From JBBRNH01 sp038230415 (GTDB lineage: Bacteria; Bacteroidota; Bacteroidia; Cytophagales; Spirosomataceae), in contig JBBRNH010000017.1 of assembly GCA_038230415.1 (NCBI GenBank), positions 1 to 64,000 on the forward strand: a stretch of DNA of 64,000 nucleotides, given 5' to 3'. The position numbers and the translations under genes are program-made. Of this stretch, positions 40,826 to 49,587 are shown piece after piece (position 1 is the stretch's first letter; every line of letters begins with the position of its first letter). The notes under the pieces were generated by a model. It saw nothing but the letters and a program-made list of their open reading frames with translations, had not been told where the DNA came from and ran no database searches.

Positions 40826-41872
40826 ATGAAAACCCTGTATTTCCTGCTCCTCGGCGCGGCTCTGCTCTGTACATCCTGCCAGCAAAACCAGCCCAACACC
40901 GCCACGCTGAAAACCTACTTTGCGCCCGCCGATTCGGGTGGGGTGGCAAACGGTGGGGTGCGCATCATCCCGATCACGACCCGCAACCGAACGTTCAGGG
41001 TCTGGACGAAGCGGTTCGGCAACAACCCGCGCATCAAACTCCTGCTGCTGAACGGCGGCCCCGGAGCCACCCACGAATATTTTGAGGTGATGGAAAGTTT
41101 TTTGCCCGCCGAAGGCATCGAGTTTATCTACTACGATCAGCTCGGCACCGGCAACTCCGATAACCCCAACGATACCACATTCTGGGATTTGTCGCGCTAT
41201 GTGGAAGAAGTGGAGCAGGTACGCACCGCGCTCAACCTCACGCCCGATAACTTTTACCTCCTCGGCCACTCGTGGGGCGGTATTCTGGCAACCGAATACG
41301 CCCTCAAATACCAGAAAAACCTGAAAGGCTTGGTGATCTCGAATATGATGTCGAGTTGCCCCGACTATGGCAAATATGCTGATGAAGTGCTGGCAAAACA
41401 GATGGACCCGGCGGTGGTGAAGGAAGTAAACGACATCGAAGCGAAGGGCCAATACACGTCTCCGCGTTACATGGAACTGCTGATGCCCAATTTCTACGCC
41501 AAGCACATCTGCCGCATCCCCCTCGATCAGTGGCCCGAACCGCTGAACCGCGCCCTCGGCAAAGTCAATCAGTCACTCTACGTGACCATGCAAGGCCCCA
41601 GCGAATTTGGCATTGCGGGCAACCTCACCAACTGGGATCGCAAGGCCGAGTTGCCCAAAATCACGGTGCCGACGCTGACCATCGGGGCCCAACATGACAC
41701 GATGGACCCTGCCCATATGAAGTGGATGGCAACCCAACTCGCCAACGGCAGTTATCTCTACTGCCCCAACGGCAGCCATATGGCGATGTATGACGACCAG
41801 CAAACGTATATGCAGGGACTGATTACGTTTTTGAAGGGCGTGGATGCGGGGCAGAAGAAGGCGATTTTGTGA
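40826..41872 (+). CDS. Proline iminopeptidase-like alpha/beta hydrolase, lipoprotein
   Basis: The 348-residue protein has a lipoprotein signal MKTLYFLLLGAALLCTSCQQ. The S33 family hydrolase core follows, with LLNGGPGATHEYFEVMESFLP (oxyanion HGGPG-like loop), YYDQLGTGNSD, LLGHSWGGILATEYALKYQ (nucleophile Ser in GHSWGG), and C-terminal IGAQHDTMDPAH and PNGSHMAMYD for the Asp and His. Such enzymes remove N-terminal proline from peptides. It would act at the envelope. The ATG at 40826 was chosen because it starts the signal; upstream Met codons lie before it in a non-signal stretch. Confidence 0.88.
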   Translation: MKTLYFLLLGAALLCTSCQQNQPNTATLKTYFAPADSGGVANGGVRIIPITTRNRTFRVWTKRFGNNPRIKLLLLNGGPGATHEYFEVMESFLPAEGIEFIYYDQLGTGNSDNPNDTTFWDLSRYVEEVEQVRTALNLTPDNFYLLGHSWGGILATEYALKYQKNLKGLVISNMMSSCPDYGKYADEVLAKQMDPAVVKEVNDIEAKGQYTSPRYMELLMPNFYAKHICRIPLDQWPEPLNRALGKVNQSLYVTMQGPSEFGIAGNLTNWDRKAELPKITVPTLTIGAQHDTMDPAHMKWMATQLANGSYLYCPNGSHMAMYDDQQTYMQGLITFLKGVDAGQKKAIL

Positions 41873-41898
41873 GGGAAACATTGAGCCTTAAAGTTGAT

Positions 41899-42846
41899 TT
41901 ACAGGCTCACCAACCAGGAAACGAATGAAGCAACCTGATCATCATGGTTCAGGTTAGCTGCATTTTTAAGAATTCCTTTTTCTAAATCTTCCCAGATTTC
42001 TATGCTCATTGCTGTCTCGATGGCAGCACCTATGAAAAAGATGGACGGGTCAGTCAATACCAAGCGAATCCGATTCAGCGCAGATCGGGCTGTTTTCCAA
42101 TGTTCGTCGGCTCCGGCGGGATCAATTCCACCTTTTAATTCACCTAAGCCAATATAGTTGGCAGAGTCATTTAGGGTTGCTGTCTTATATTTCCCCGAAA
42201 GCTCATCCGAGTGGCATCGAAATAAGCATAGGTCAACGTTTTTCCTTACTTGTGGGACGTTTACATTCAAAAGCAAGGTTCGAGGGTTTCCGTTGTTTTC
42301 CCAGGTAAGCCCTCTTGAATTTCGTTCTATTTCAGAGCTGTCTGGCTGTGGAGTCAACCACATATTCGCATCCCTACTCAAATAATTAAACGGTTGCCCT
42401 CGTAGGATTAAGGCAGCAACAACTGCTCTAAGCAAGCGCACTTCTGCGAGATAACCAACCACGTTTTTCATTGTTCCGCCTAATGTCTCCCCCCGTGTCA
42501 GCATAAACCGCAACACTAACTCGTCCGAGAACTGGTTACCTGCTGTATGCAAATATTTCTCGGCAAACTCAGACATCGCTAACTGTCGGTCTGCTTCTAA
42601 GAAATACTGCTTTGCTTTTTCTGAGACACCTGCGGCAGTTAATATTGCCTCATGCATAGAAGCGTTAGCCAACAGCGTCGGCACATCTGGAACAGTAACC
42701 GTTGCCGCTCTTAATGCCCTACCTTGTTCAACAAACTGCGTTGCACGCAAGCTGCGTTCCAAAGACATTTTAATGAAACCTGCACTGGTGTCTTTTCTTA
42801 GTGTAACTAAATCTGAGGCAGATTTGAGATGATTTCTATAAGACAT
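41899..42846 (-). CDS. Type II restriction endonuclease, AvaI/BsoBI family
   Basis: The 315-residue protein resembles AvaI/BsoBI, which cut CYCGRG. The block GELKGGIDPAGADEHWKTARSAL gives the E-x-K pair (E236, K238) of the PD-(D/E)xK site, and D205 in KNVDLCLF is the likely partner acid. The length equals that expected for this small family. It lies 35 bp behind a DNA methyltransferase on the same strand, as in a type II system. Base use is clearly more AT-rich than the flanking genes, which points to acquisition. The exact site must be tested. Confidence 0.8.
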   Translation of the reverse strand: MSYRNHLKSASDLVTLRKDTSAGFIKMSLERSLRATQFVEQGRALRAATVTVPDVPTLLANASMHEAILTAAGVSEKAKQYFLEADRQLAMSEFAEKYLHTAGNQFSDELVLRFMLTRGETLGGTMKNVVGYLAEVRLLRAVVAALILRGQPFNYLSRDANMWLTPQPDSSEIERNSRGLTWENNGNPRTLLLNVNVPQVRKNVDLCLFRCHSDELSGKYKTATLNDSANYIGLGELKGGIDPAGADEHWKTARSALNRIRLVLTDPSIFFIGAAIETAMSIEIWEDLEKGILKNAANLNHDDQVASFVSWLVSL

Positions 42847-42881
42847 TTTAGGATAGTCTGAATGCTTTTTTATTTAGTAAA

Positions 42882-44303
42882 TCATTTCTTTTTCCATAAA
42901 TAAACGCATTTCCTTACCTCAGTCCGGCCATGCGTACCCATTTGCTGGCTACTATTTCCTTTACTTTGTGGTAATACAAAAATTCGTTCTATTTGCATCC
43001 CAAAATGGGTAGCAAACTCTGACAAGATTAGATCAACAGGAATTTCTTCTCCGGCATACCTGACATTGTCGTTCACCATTGCTATGTATCCACCAGTTTT
43101 GAGAGACCGGGCTGATTCATAAATGACAAAGCACATCTCCAGAAAATAATTTTTCACCATTCTGGCAATATTCGGATTGTTAAGTTTGCCAAGTGTATTG
43201 AGTTCATCTAATGCACTGTTGATTTCAATCATCGCTTCTGTATTCAAGTAAGTCGAAATGATCGTTTCAAAGGCTTCTGCCCGGCCATTTTTTTCGTACA
43301 AATTGCGTAGATATTTCACCTTTTCTTTATTCTCAACAGTACAGGACAACATCGCTTGTCTCAGTTCTCGAACTTGTTCGTGGTTATACCCCAAGAAGAC
43401 TAACTCAAGTGCGTAAGTTCTTGTATAATCATATCGGTTACAATACGGCGGGGAAGTAATAATGAAATCGAACTGATCAGACGTTAGTGTTGGCAATATG
43501 TCTAAACATGACCCCAACAAAACCTTAATGGTACCTTGTTTTGTGATAGGTGGTGCTTGCTGATGAAAAAGTGGCAGGAAATCGTCTTGGCACAAATCAG
43601 AAACCATATCGCTTAATTTTCGCTTGATGGCTTCCTCAAAAGAGAATATTCTACCCTTATCAAATGACCCTTTCAGGTCACGTGGAGCGCGGGAGTCCCA
43701 ACGTAAATACTGTCCATCTTTGCGAGTATAACTGATCTCTTCCAGGATGGTAAAGGCCGCAAATAAGAACATTTTTTGCAGATGCTTATCTGATATACCT
43801 TCACAGTATGCTAAATATTTATTTAGAAAATAATCCGTCTCTGGTGGGAAAGCATCTTTTGTGATAGCGATGTGCTGTATATACGTTTTGACCGGCTCTA
43901 TTCTGGTAAGCTCGTCCCAAAATGTTTCGGTTTGTTTTTTAAATGCTTTTACATCTAAATGCTCAATTGCCTGACGCACACTCATAACAAAATCGCCCAC
44001 AGGAAGTAACTCTATACCTACCGTGTTCCACCCTAACTCACGCCCGGCAAACAGTGTAGTTCCTGTTCCAGCGAATGGGTCTAATATCCGACCCGGAACA
44101 GGGCAGTATTCTTTAAGAATATTTTTCACTAAAATCGAAGCAAATCCCTCTTTGTACTTAAACCATCGGTATATTGGCTCTTGTTTATTGGCTTGAAAAC
44201 TGACCGTTTTTCGAGAAAATTTTTGGGTAGTTTCTAACTTATCGGCATATTTATCAACCAATTGATCGCGCTTTTCTGATGGGTAATTAGTGATTTGCAC
44301 CAT
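42882..44303 (-). CDS. DNA methyltransferase of the type II system (amino-methyltransferase, N4-cytosine-like)
   Basis: The 473-residue protein has motif I DPFAGTGTTLFAG at residues 75-87 and motif IV TSPPY at 283-287. TSPPY is usual for N4-cytosine and some N6-adenine methyltransferases, and not for C5 enzymes. The start MVQITNYPSEKRDQ at 44303 was chosen because the longer frame begins in GC-rich sequence that belongs to the terminator of the next gene. It would protect the site cut by the endonuclease encoded 35 bp downstream. Its DNA is AT-rich, unlike the host genes, and GAAATATA at 44335-44342 is a near match to a minus-strand -7 box. Confidence 0.85.
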   Translation of the reverse strand: MVQITNYPSEKRDQLVDKYADKLETTQKFSRKTVSFQANKQEPIYRWFKYKEGFASILVKNILKEYCPVPGRILDPFAGTGTTLFAGRELGWNTVGIELLPVGDFVMSVRQAIEHLDVKAFKKQTETFWDELTRIEPVKTYIQHIAITKDAFPPETDYFLNKYLAYCEGISDKHLQKMFLFAAFTILEEISYTRKDGQYLRWDSRAPRDLKGSFDKGRIFSFEEAIKRKLSDMVSDLCQDDFLPLFHQQAPPITKQGTIKVLLGSCLDILPTLTSDQFDFIITSPPYCNRYDYTRTYALELVFLGYNHEQVRELRQAMLSCTVENKEKVKYLRNLYEKNGRAEAFETIISTYLNTEAMIEINSALDELNTLGKLNNPNIARMVKNYFLEMCFVIYESARSLKTGGYIAMVNDNVRYAGEEIPVDLILSEFATHFGMQIERIFVLPQSKGNSSQQMGTHGRTEVRKCVYLWKKK

Positions 44304-44401
44304 TCTATTGTTTTTAATCGTGTACGTTTTCGTTGAAATATAGCTAAAAAACTGATATTCTCGTTCGCTCACTACGAGGTACGGTATATGAAAATAATTG
44401 C

Positions 44402-44440
44402 GGCCCGCAGCCGTCCTCACCCAGAGAACAGCTACGGGCC
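44402..44440 (-). terminator. Hairpin downstream of the M14 peptidase gene
   Basis: GGCCCGCAGC and GCTACGGGCC (44402-44411 and 44431-44440) pair with one wobble around a 19-nt loop, followed on the minus strand by an AT-rich stretch (CAATTATTTT). It lies 20 bp past the M14 gene stop and marks the edge of the AT-rich methyltransferase region. Confidence 0.6.
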
Positions 44441-44462
44441 ACAACCGTTTTACCCCCAACTA

Positions 44463-47327
44463 TCACTCTTCCCCTTTCTTTCCGGTTTCTATGCCCGTTG
44501 GTTTGCTGGCAACGGGCATTTCCGGCTCGGCTAAGTGGTTCCAGTTGATGAGCGTATTCCAGACCATCGGCGCGTCGTGGTGGTTCAGAAAACGGTGCAG
44601 CGGGTCAAACGTAAAAGCAATCACCCGACCCGCACCCACCGGCACGTTAAACACCGCCCCGTGACCGATGATGGCCTGCTCGTTTCTGACCATGCCCGAC
44701 AGCACATACGGCTCTTCTTTCCTGGGGTTTTTTACCTCCGGCTCCTTCACCATTTTCTTGTCGGGCATCCCCATAATCAGCCCTTTGTATTCTTCTTCAT
44801 CTTTTTGCGGTTTGGTGCCGTATTGCAGCAACAGCATGGAGCGGTTGTATTTAGCGGCCTGCAACAAGGGCGAGTTACCCTTGAAAATCGGGAACGTTTC
44901 GGGGAAACCATACAGCACCGGGCTGTTCGACCGGGCCTTCGCCATCACCACCGAACCGGGGTGAAACAGCCCCGCCCCGGCTGCGGTGGTGTTGGTGCGG
45001 AGGGCGCGGGTGATACCGGCCTCGGCCACGAGCATTGACGAATTATCGAGCGCAACGATTACGCCACCCGCTTCGGCAAAGGTTTTCAGGTTGTTGATAC
45101 CATCGAAACCGGGGCCGCCGGTCATGTCGGGCGTTGAATCGGGCGAGCCGTGGGCGGCAAATTCCGGGGTTTTCGTGAACGGCATCGGGCTGTATTTTTT
45201 GTCTATCTCGTGGATAAAATCAGCCGCCGTGCCGCCCATGCGCGGCACCAACACCACATCGAACCGTTTGCGGAGGTCGCCCGCTTTCAGATCGTCTTTG
45301 TCAATGCTGGTGTAGGGAATGCCGCGTTGCTCAAACGTGTACCGCGCCCAGCCCTCATCTTGTGTGCTGTACCAACTGTGGTAAATTGCCACGCGGGGCA
45401 GCGTCACCTCGTGCTGCTTCATGGTCGGCGCGGTTGTGGTTGGCAGCGTGGCCGAAGCCCGCAAATCCAGCCCAAACTGCGTCGTGAGTTTTTTGGCCTG
45501 GTCAGCCGTTAAACCACTGAACACCACCGCCCCGGCAGCCATCGTGTCTTTTGCCAGAATCACTTTTTCGTCCATCACCATTGCTTTGGCCGTTTTGCTC
45601 TGGGCTTTGGCCCAATAAAGCGCGGGCAGCAGGGTGTTCTGGCCTTTGTAGTTCAGGATGTAGTTGGTGCCATCGCCCGCCAGACTGCCACTATACTGCA
45701 CATCGGCAGCGAGCATTTTGAGGTCAGAAGCCACGTATTTCACCGAGTCCTGCGCCTTCACGTCCACGCCGTAGAGGTAGCCGAGTGTCCAGGCAATATC
45801 ATCGTAGGGCGGGAATTTGGCTTCTTTCGGGTAATTCTGTTTGGTGAGCAAACTCACCGCCAGGTTCCGGTACGGCTGGTTGAGCAGCACCACGTAATCG
45901 CCCGCGTTTTTGCCGGTTTCGGCTTTATGCACCTCAATAGCCTGCGCCCGTAGCTGATTCACGAGGTAAGCCGCCATGGCCGGGTCGCGTTGCTCTTTGC
46001 CAATCACAAAGGCGCGGGGCGTTTCGTCGGTGCCTTTGCGGATGCTGTTTAGTCCTTTTTGGTAAAAATTTTTGATGAGCAACCGGCTGTTGGTGGCCCC
46101 GTAACTCAGCGAAGCCAGCACCCCCGATTCCATGTAGTTGATGTTGTTTCGGTACGACCAATACACCTTTTCGGTGGGTGGCACGGGCCGATACCATTCT
46201 TTGCTCGTGGCGGGGTCGCCGGCGTATTTCTGCTCGGCCAGGTCGCGCATATACGTGCTGGCCCCGGCGTTGCCGAAGGTCTCATAAAACCGCCCCGTTG
46301 AGTTGTGGTTGTTCGAAATCCAGAGGCCGTAACCCGGATACCACCCATCATAAAATGCCCACGTAAACACGCCGGGCAGTCCCTGTGCAGCCAGCGTCGT
46401 GATGTCGTGGTGGGCCATTGTCTGCCATTCGCCAATCGTAATCGGGTCAATGGTTTCGTTGTAGGGGCCGGTGCCGGTCGAGATATACAGCAGCGGCACG
46501 GATTCGTGCAGGTCAAGCGAGACCACCGGGTGCCAGTCGTAGTAGGCTTTCATCATCCCTCTCGTGATCGCCTGCGACATTTGTAGCCCGTCGCGGTTGT
46601 TGTCGTGGTAGGTGTATTTGCCCCAATACGGCACACTCGGAAAGCCATCGGCAAACTCCTTGCGGTCTTTCGAGTAGCGGTAATACCAGTCCACCTGCTT
46701 GTCCCAGCCATCGGGTTCAGAGACGGGGTTGATAATCACGATGATGTTGTCGCGGATGGTTTTGATGTCGGGGTTTTGGCTCGTTGCCAGCCGGTAAGCC
46801 AATTCCATCAGCATTTCGGGCGATCCCATTTCGGGCGAGTGCATCCCGCCGTTGAGGTAATAAACGAGTTTGGTATCGCCCAGAATCTTCTCTAAATCAG
46901 CCGGGTTCACCTGGCGCGGGTCGGCCAGCAGGGCGAGTTGTTTTTTGTAGTGGTCGAGCCGTTTCTGCGCGTCGGCACTGGCAATAATTACGAGGTTCAT
47001 CGGGCGGCCTTCTTCGCTTGTGCCAAGCAGTTCCATCGTCACGTTGGGTGAGGTATCGGCGAGTTTTTTGAAGTAGCCGAAAATGTCGGGCGTGTGGTGC
47101 AGAATGCCGGGCGTACCGATAATCTGCCCGAAATGCTTCCGGGGCGAGGGTACGGTCGGGTCGTCGGGTAGGTCAAGCACCGACGCGGGCAAAAAACGCG
47201 GGTCGGTGGTGTATTCCCTGATTTTCTGGTTGTAGGTTTCGTCAACCGATTGCGCCCGGAGCGATAGACTCGCGCAACAAACAGTAAGAATAATGGCGAA
47301 AACACGAAGTAGCGGATGTAATAGCAT
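44463..47327 (-). CDS. Secreted M14-family zinc carboxypeptidase
   Basis: The 954-residue protein has a signal peptide (MLLHPLLRVFAIILTVCCAS to SLRAQ). The M14 domain has H163 and E166 in GGMHSPEMGS as the HxxE zinc ligands, INPVSEPDGWD and YTYHDNNRDGLQMSQ, then SLDLHES with the third ligand His. The C-terminal half (about 450-950) has no clear catalytic motif; parts such as AGGVIVALDNSSM resemble a glutamine-amidotransferase-like fold, seen in relatives of this size. It would trim peptides outside the cytoplasm. It is transcribed alone. Confidence 0.88.
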   Translation of the reverse strand: MLLHPLLRVFAIILTVCCASLSLRAQSVDETYNQKIREYTTDPRFLPASVLDLPDDPTVPSPRKHFGQIIGTPGILHHTPDIFGYFKKLADTSPNVTMELLGTSEEGRPMNLVIIASADAQKRLDHYKKQLALLADPRQVNPADLEKILGDTKLVYYLNGGMHSPEMGSPEMLMELAYRLATSQNPDIKTIRDNIIVIINPVSEPDGWDKQVDWYYRYSKDRKEFADGFPSVPYWGKYTYHDNNRDGLQMSQAITRGMMKAYYDWHPVVSLDLHESVPLLYISTGTGPYNETIDPITIGEWQTMAHHDITTLAAQGLPGVFTWAFYDGWYPGYGLWISNNHNSTGRFYETFGNAGASTYMRDLAEQKYAGDPATSKEWYRPVPPTEKVYWSYRNNINYMESGVLASLSYGATNSRLLIKNFYQKGLNSIRKGTDETPRAFVIGKEQRDPAMAAYLVNQLRAQAIEVHKAETGKNAGDYVVLLNQPYRNLAVSLLTKQNYPKEAKFPPYDDIAWTLGYLYGVDVKAQDSVKYVASDLKMLAADVQYSGSLAGDGTNYILNYKGQNTLLPALYWAKAQSKTAKAMVMDEKVILAKDTMAAGAVVFSGLTADQAKKLTTQFGLDLRASATLPTTTAPTMKQHEVTLPRVAIYHSWYSTQDEGWARYTFEQRGIPYTSIDKDDLKAGDLRKRFDVVLVPRMGGTAADFIHEIDKKYSPMPFTKTPEFAAHGSPDSTPDMTGGPGFDGINNLKTFAEAGGVIVALDNSSMLVAEAGITRALRTNTTAAGAGLFHPGSVVMAKARSNSPVLYGFPETFPIFKGNSPLLQAAKYNRSMLLLQYGTKPQKDEEEYKGLIMGMPDKKMVKEPEVKNPRKEEPYVLSGMVRNEQAIIGHGAVFNVPVGAGRVIAFTFDPLHRFLNHHDAPMVWNTLINWNHLAEPEMPVASKPTGIETGKKGEE

Positions 47328-47380
47328 ACGAATTGGGGTTAGAGCGATATAGTATTTGGGAAATTTAGTGAAAGATAAAA

Positions 47381-47416
47381 CAAAGAGGGAGAAACCGTAT
47401 GGTTTCTCCCTCTTTG
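47381..47416. terminator. Bidirectional intrinsic terminator after atpC
   Basis: A perfect 16-bp stem (CAAAGAGGGAGAAACC and its complement) with loop GTAT sits between atpC and the upstream end of the M14 gene. T-rich sequence follows on both strands. Confidence 0.85.
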
Positions 47417-47461
47417 TTTTTGGTATGAGTCAAACCGGCAGGATTGCCGGTTCTGCATTGT

Positions 47462-47707
47462 TTATGCCGCTACCGATTCGGCCAGGACCAGCACCTTGTT
47501 TCGTAATACTTCTACCACGCCCCCGTCAACCATAAACGTTTGGGAGCCAGTAGCCGAGCCGACGATAATCGGCCCTTTTGCCAGCGTACTGACCATCGGT
47601 GCGTGGTTGTTCAACACCTGAAATTGACCGTCGCTGCCCGGAAACGTTACTGACGAGGCTTCACCGGCAAATACTTTCCGGTCGGGGGTAATGATTTCTA
47701 ATTGCAT
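47462..47707 (-). CDS. atpC: F1 ATP synthase epsilon subunit
   Basis: The 81-residue protein is the N-terminal beta-sandwich of epsilon only: MQLEIITPDRKVFAGEASSVTFPGSDGQFQVLNNHAPMVSTLAKGPI. The C-terminal helical hairpin found in E. coli epsilon (about 138 residues) is absent, which is normal for Bacteroidota. It couples the central stalk to the ring. It lies 82 bp downstream of atpD with a palindrome between the two. Confidence 0.94.
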   Translation of the reverse strand: MQLEIITPDRKVFAGEASSVTFPGSDGQFQVLNNHAPMVSTLAKGPIIVGSATGSQTFMVDGGVVEVLRNKVLVLAESVAA

Positions 47708-47715
47708 AGTTCAGT

Positions 47716-47790
47716 GAAGAGTGAAGAATGAAAAATAGACCTACTTAAGACTAATTTTTACTCTTCACTCTTCATTTTTCATTTTTCACT
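47716..47790. repeat. Low-complexity inverted repeat between atpD and atpC
   Basis: GAAGAGTGAAGAATGAAAAAT at 47716-47736 is the near-complement of 47754-47773, and more TTTTTCA/CACT units follow up to 47790, where the last base belongs to the atpD stop codon. The units GAAGAGT/GAAAAAT recur several times, like simple dispersed repeats. Confidence 0.6.
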
Positions 47791-49313
47791 TATTTCCCGG
47801 CTTCTTTCATCAGTTTCTCACCCTTCGCAACGGCATCGTCAATGGTGCCGACGAGGTTAAAGGCGGCTTCGGGCAGGTAATCGTAGTGACCGTCAATGAT
47901 GGCGTTGAAACCTTTGATGGTGTCTTCGATAGGAACCAGTACGCCGGCCAAACCCGTAAACTGCTCGGCCACAAAGAATGGCTGCGACAAAAAACGCTGC
48001 ACCCGGCGGGCGCGGGCCACCACCAAACGGTCTTCTTCTGAGAGTTCTTCCAGGCCCAGAATGGCAATAATGTCCTGCAATTCTTTGTAGCGTTGCAGAA
48101 TCAGTTTCACCCGTTGGGCCGTGTTGTAATGCTCATCGCCGAGGACTTCGGCACTCAAAATCCGGGATGTAGAATCGAGCGGGTCAACGGCGGGGTAGAT
48201 GCCCAACTCGGCAATTTTCCGGCTCAGGTTCGTGGTGGCATCCAGGTGGGCAAAGGTCGTTGATGGCGCTGGGTCGGTCAGGTCGTCGGCAGGTACATAA
48301 ACGGCTTGTACCGAGGTGATTGACCCACGCTTGGTTGACGTAATCCGCTCCTGCATAACGCCCATCTCGGTTGCCAGTGTGGGTTGGTATCCCACCGCCG
48401 ATGGCATCCGGCCCAGCAGTGCCGATACTTCGGAACCCGCCTGCGTAAACCGGAAGATGTTGTCAATAAAGAACAGGATGTCGCGGCCCTGACCGCTGCC
48501 ATCACCATCGCGGAAACCCTCGGCAACGGTTAACCCCGACAGAGCCACCCGCGCCCGTGCGCCGGGTGGTTCGTTCATCTGACCGAAGACGAGCGTCGCT
48601 TTTGACTTTTCCATCTCGGCCAGGTCAACTTTGGTTAGGTCCCAACCGCCTTCTTCCATCGAGTGCTTAAACTCGTCACCGTATTTGATAATGTCAGACT
48701 CGATAAACTCGCGCAACAGGTCGTTGCCTTCGCGGGTACGCTCACCCACCCCGGCAAACACCGACAGGCCCGAATAGGCTTTGGCAATGTTATTGACGAG
48801 TTCCATGATGAGTACGGTTTTGCCAACACCGGCCCCGCCGAACAAACCAATTTTGCCCCCTTTCACGTAAGGCGCGAGCAGGTCAATCACTTTGATACCC
48901 GTAAAGAGGATTTCGGTTGAGTTGGCGAGGTCTTCAAACCGGGGGGCTGCCCGGTGAATAGACATTCCGCCATCGCTTTTGGGTTGCTCGATACCGTCAA
49001 TGGCATCGCCGACTACGTTAAACAGCCGCCCCAGAATACCGTCGCCGGTGGGCATCGTAATCTGACTGCCGGTGGCTTTTACGGCCATGCCGCGTTGAAG
49101 TCCTTCGGTCGAGTCCATAGCAATGGCCCGAACGCGGTCTTCGCCGAGGTGCTGCTGACATTCAAGCACCACGCGCTGACCGTTGGCCTTCGTAATTTCG
49201 AGCGCATCCAAGATAGCGGGTAGGCCACCGGCTTCGCCCGCAAAACTAACGTCAACCACCGGCCCGATCACCTGCGTAATTTTACCCGTACTGACTGCAG
49301 CTTCCGTAATCAT
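47790..49313 (-). CDS. atpD: F1 ATP synthase beta subunit
   Basis: The 507-residue catalytic subunit has the P-loop GGAGVGKTVLIMEL (about residues 157-170), the GERTREGNDL block, MNEPPGARARVALSGLTVAE, and LFFIDNIFRFTQAGSEVSALLGRMPSAVGYQPTLATEMG. A catalytic Glu sits in GERTREGN. ATP is made in the alpha-beta hexamer. The other subunit genes are not next to it, as is common in this phylum, where atpD-atpC form a separate pair. An exact -7 box is at 49363-49370. Confidence 0.97.
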   Translation of the reverse strand: MITEAAVSTGKITQVIGPVVDVSFAGEAGGLPAILDALEITKANGQRVVLECQQHLGEDRVRAIAMDSTEGLQRGMAVKATGSQITMPTGDGILGRLFNVVGDAIDGIEQPKSDGGMSIHRAAPRFEDLANSTEILFTGIKVIDLLAPYVKGGKIGLFGGAGVGKTVLIMELVNNIAKAYSGLSVFAGVGERTREGNDLLREFIESDIIKYGDEFKHSMEEGGWDLTKVDLAEMEKSKATLVFGQMNEPPGARARVALSGLTVAEGFRDGDGSGQGRDILFFIDNIFRFTQAGSEVSALLGRMPSAVGYQPTLATEMGVMQERITSTKRGSITSVQAVYVPADDLTDPAPSTTFAHLDATTNLSRKIAELGIYPAVDPLDSTSRILSAEVLGDEHYNTAQRVKLILQRYKELQDIIAILGLEELSEEDRLVVARARRVQRFLSQPFFVAEQFTGLAGVLVPIEDTIKGFNAIIDGHYDYLPEAAFNLVGTIDDAVAKGEKLMKEAGK

Positions 49314-49362
49314 TTGTGTATGAGGTATCTTAAAAAAAGTAAGTCTCTGCTATTTCAGGGCG

Positions 49363-49370
49363 CAAAATTA
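49363..49370 (-). promoter_or_regulatory. Bacteroidota -7 promoter box before atpD
   Basis: The minus strand reads TAATTTTG, an exact TAnnTTTG match 50 bp before the atpD start. Confidence 0.55.
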
Positions 49371-49587
49371 GGATAAAAATCGTGCAAAACCTTGACCAAA
49401 TTTGCATTTGCCTTATGTCATTGACCCGTAACCGGGCATTCGCTGGTTGGTAAGTCGTTGTCTGTCTTGGTCTTAGTAGACCACCAATGGCGTTACTGTT
49501 GATCTCGTCAGACTAAATCGGCAATGACTGCGGCTGTTCGTTTTTTGTACAAAAATCAGATGGGGTGTTTTCTGGCTGCCCGTTTTA

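Noticed and set aside
44304..44459. A 52-residue N-terminal extension of the methyltransferase.
   Set aside because: The first part comes from GC-rich sequence that forms the terminator of the M14 gene, unlike the AT-rich methyltransferase.
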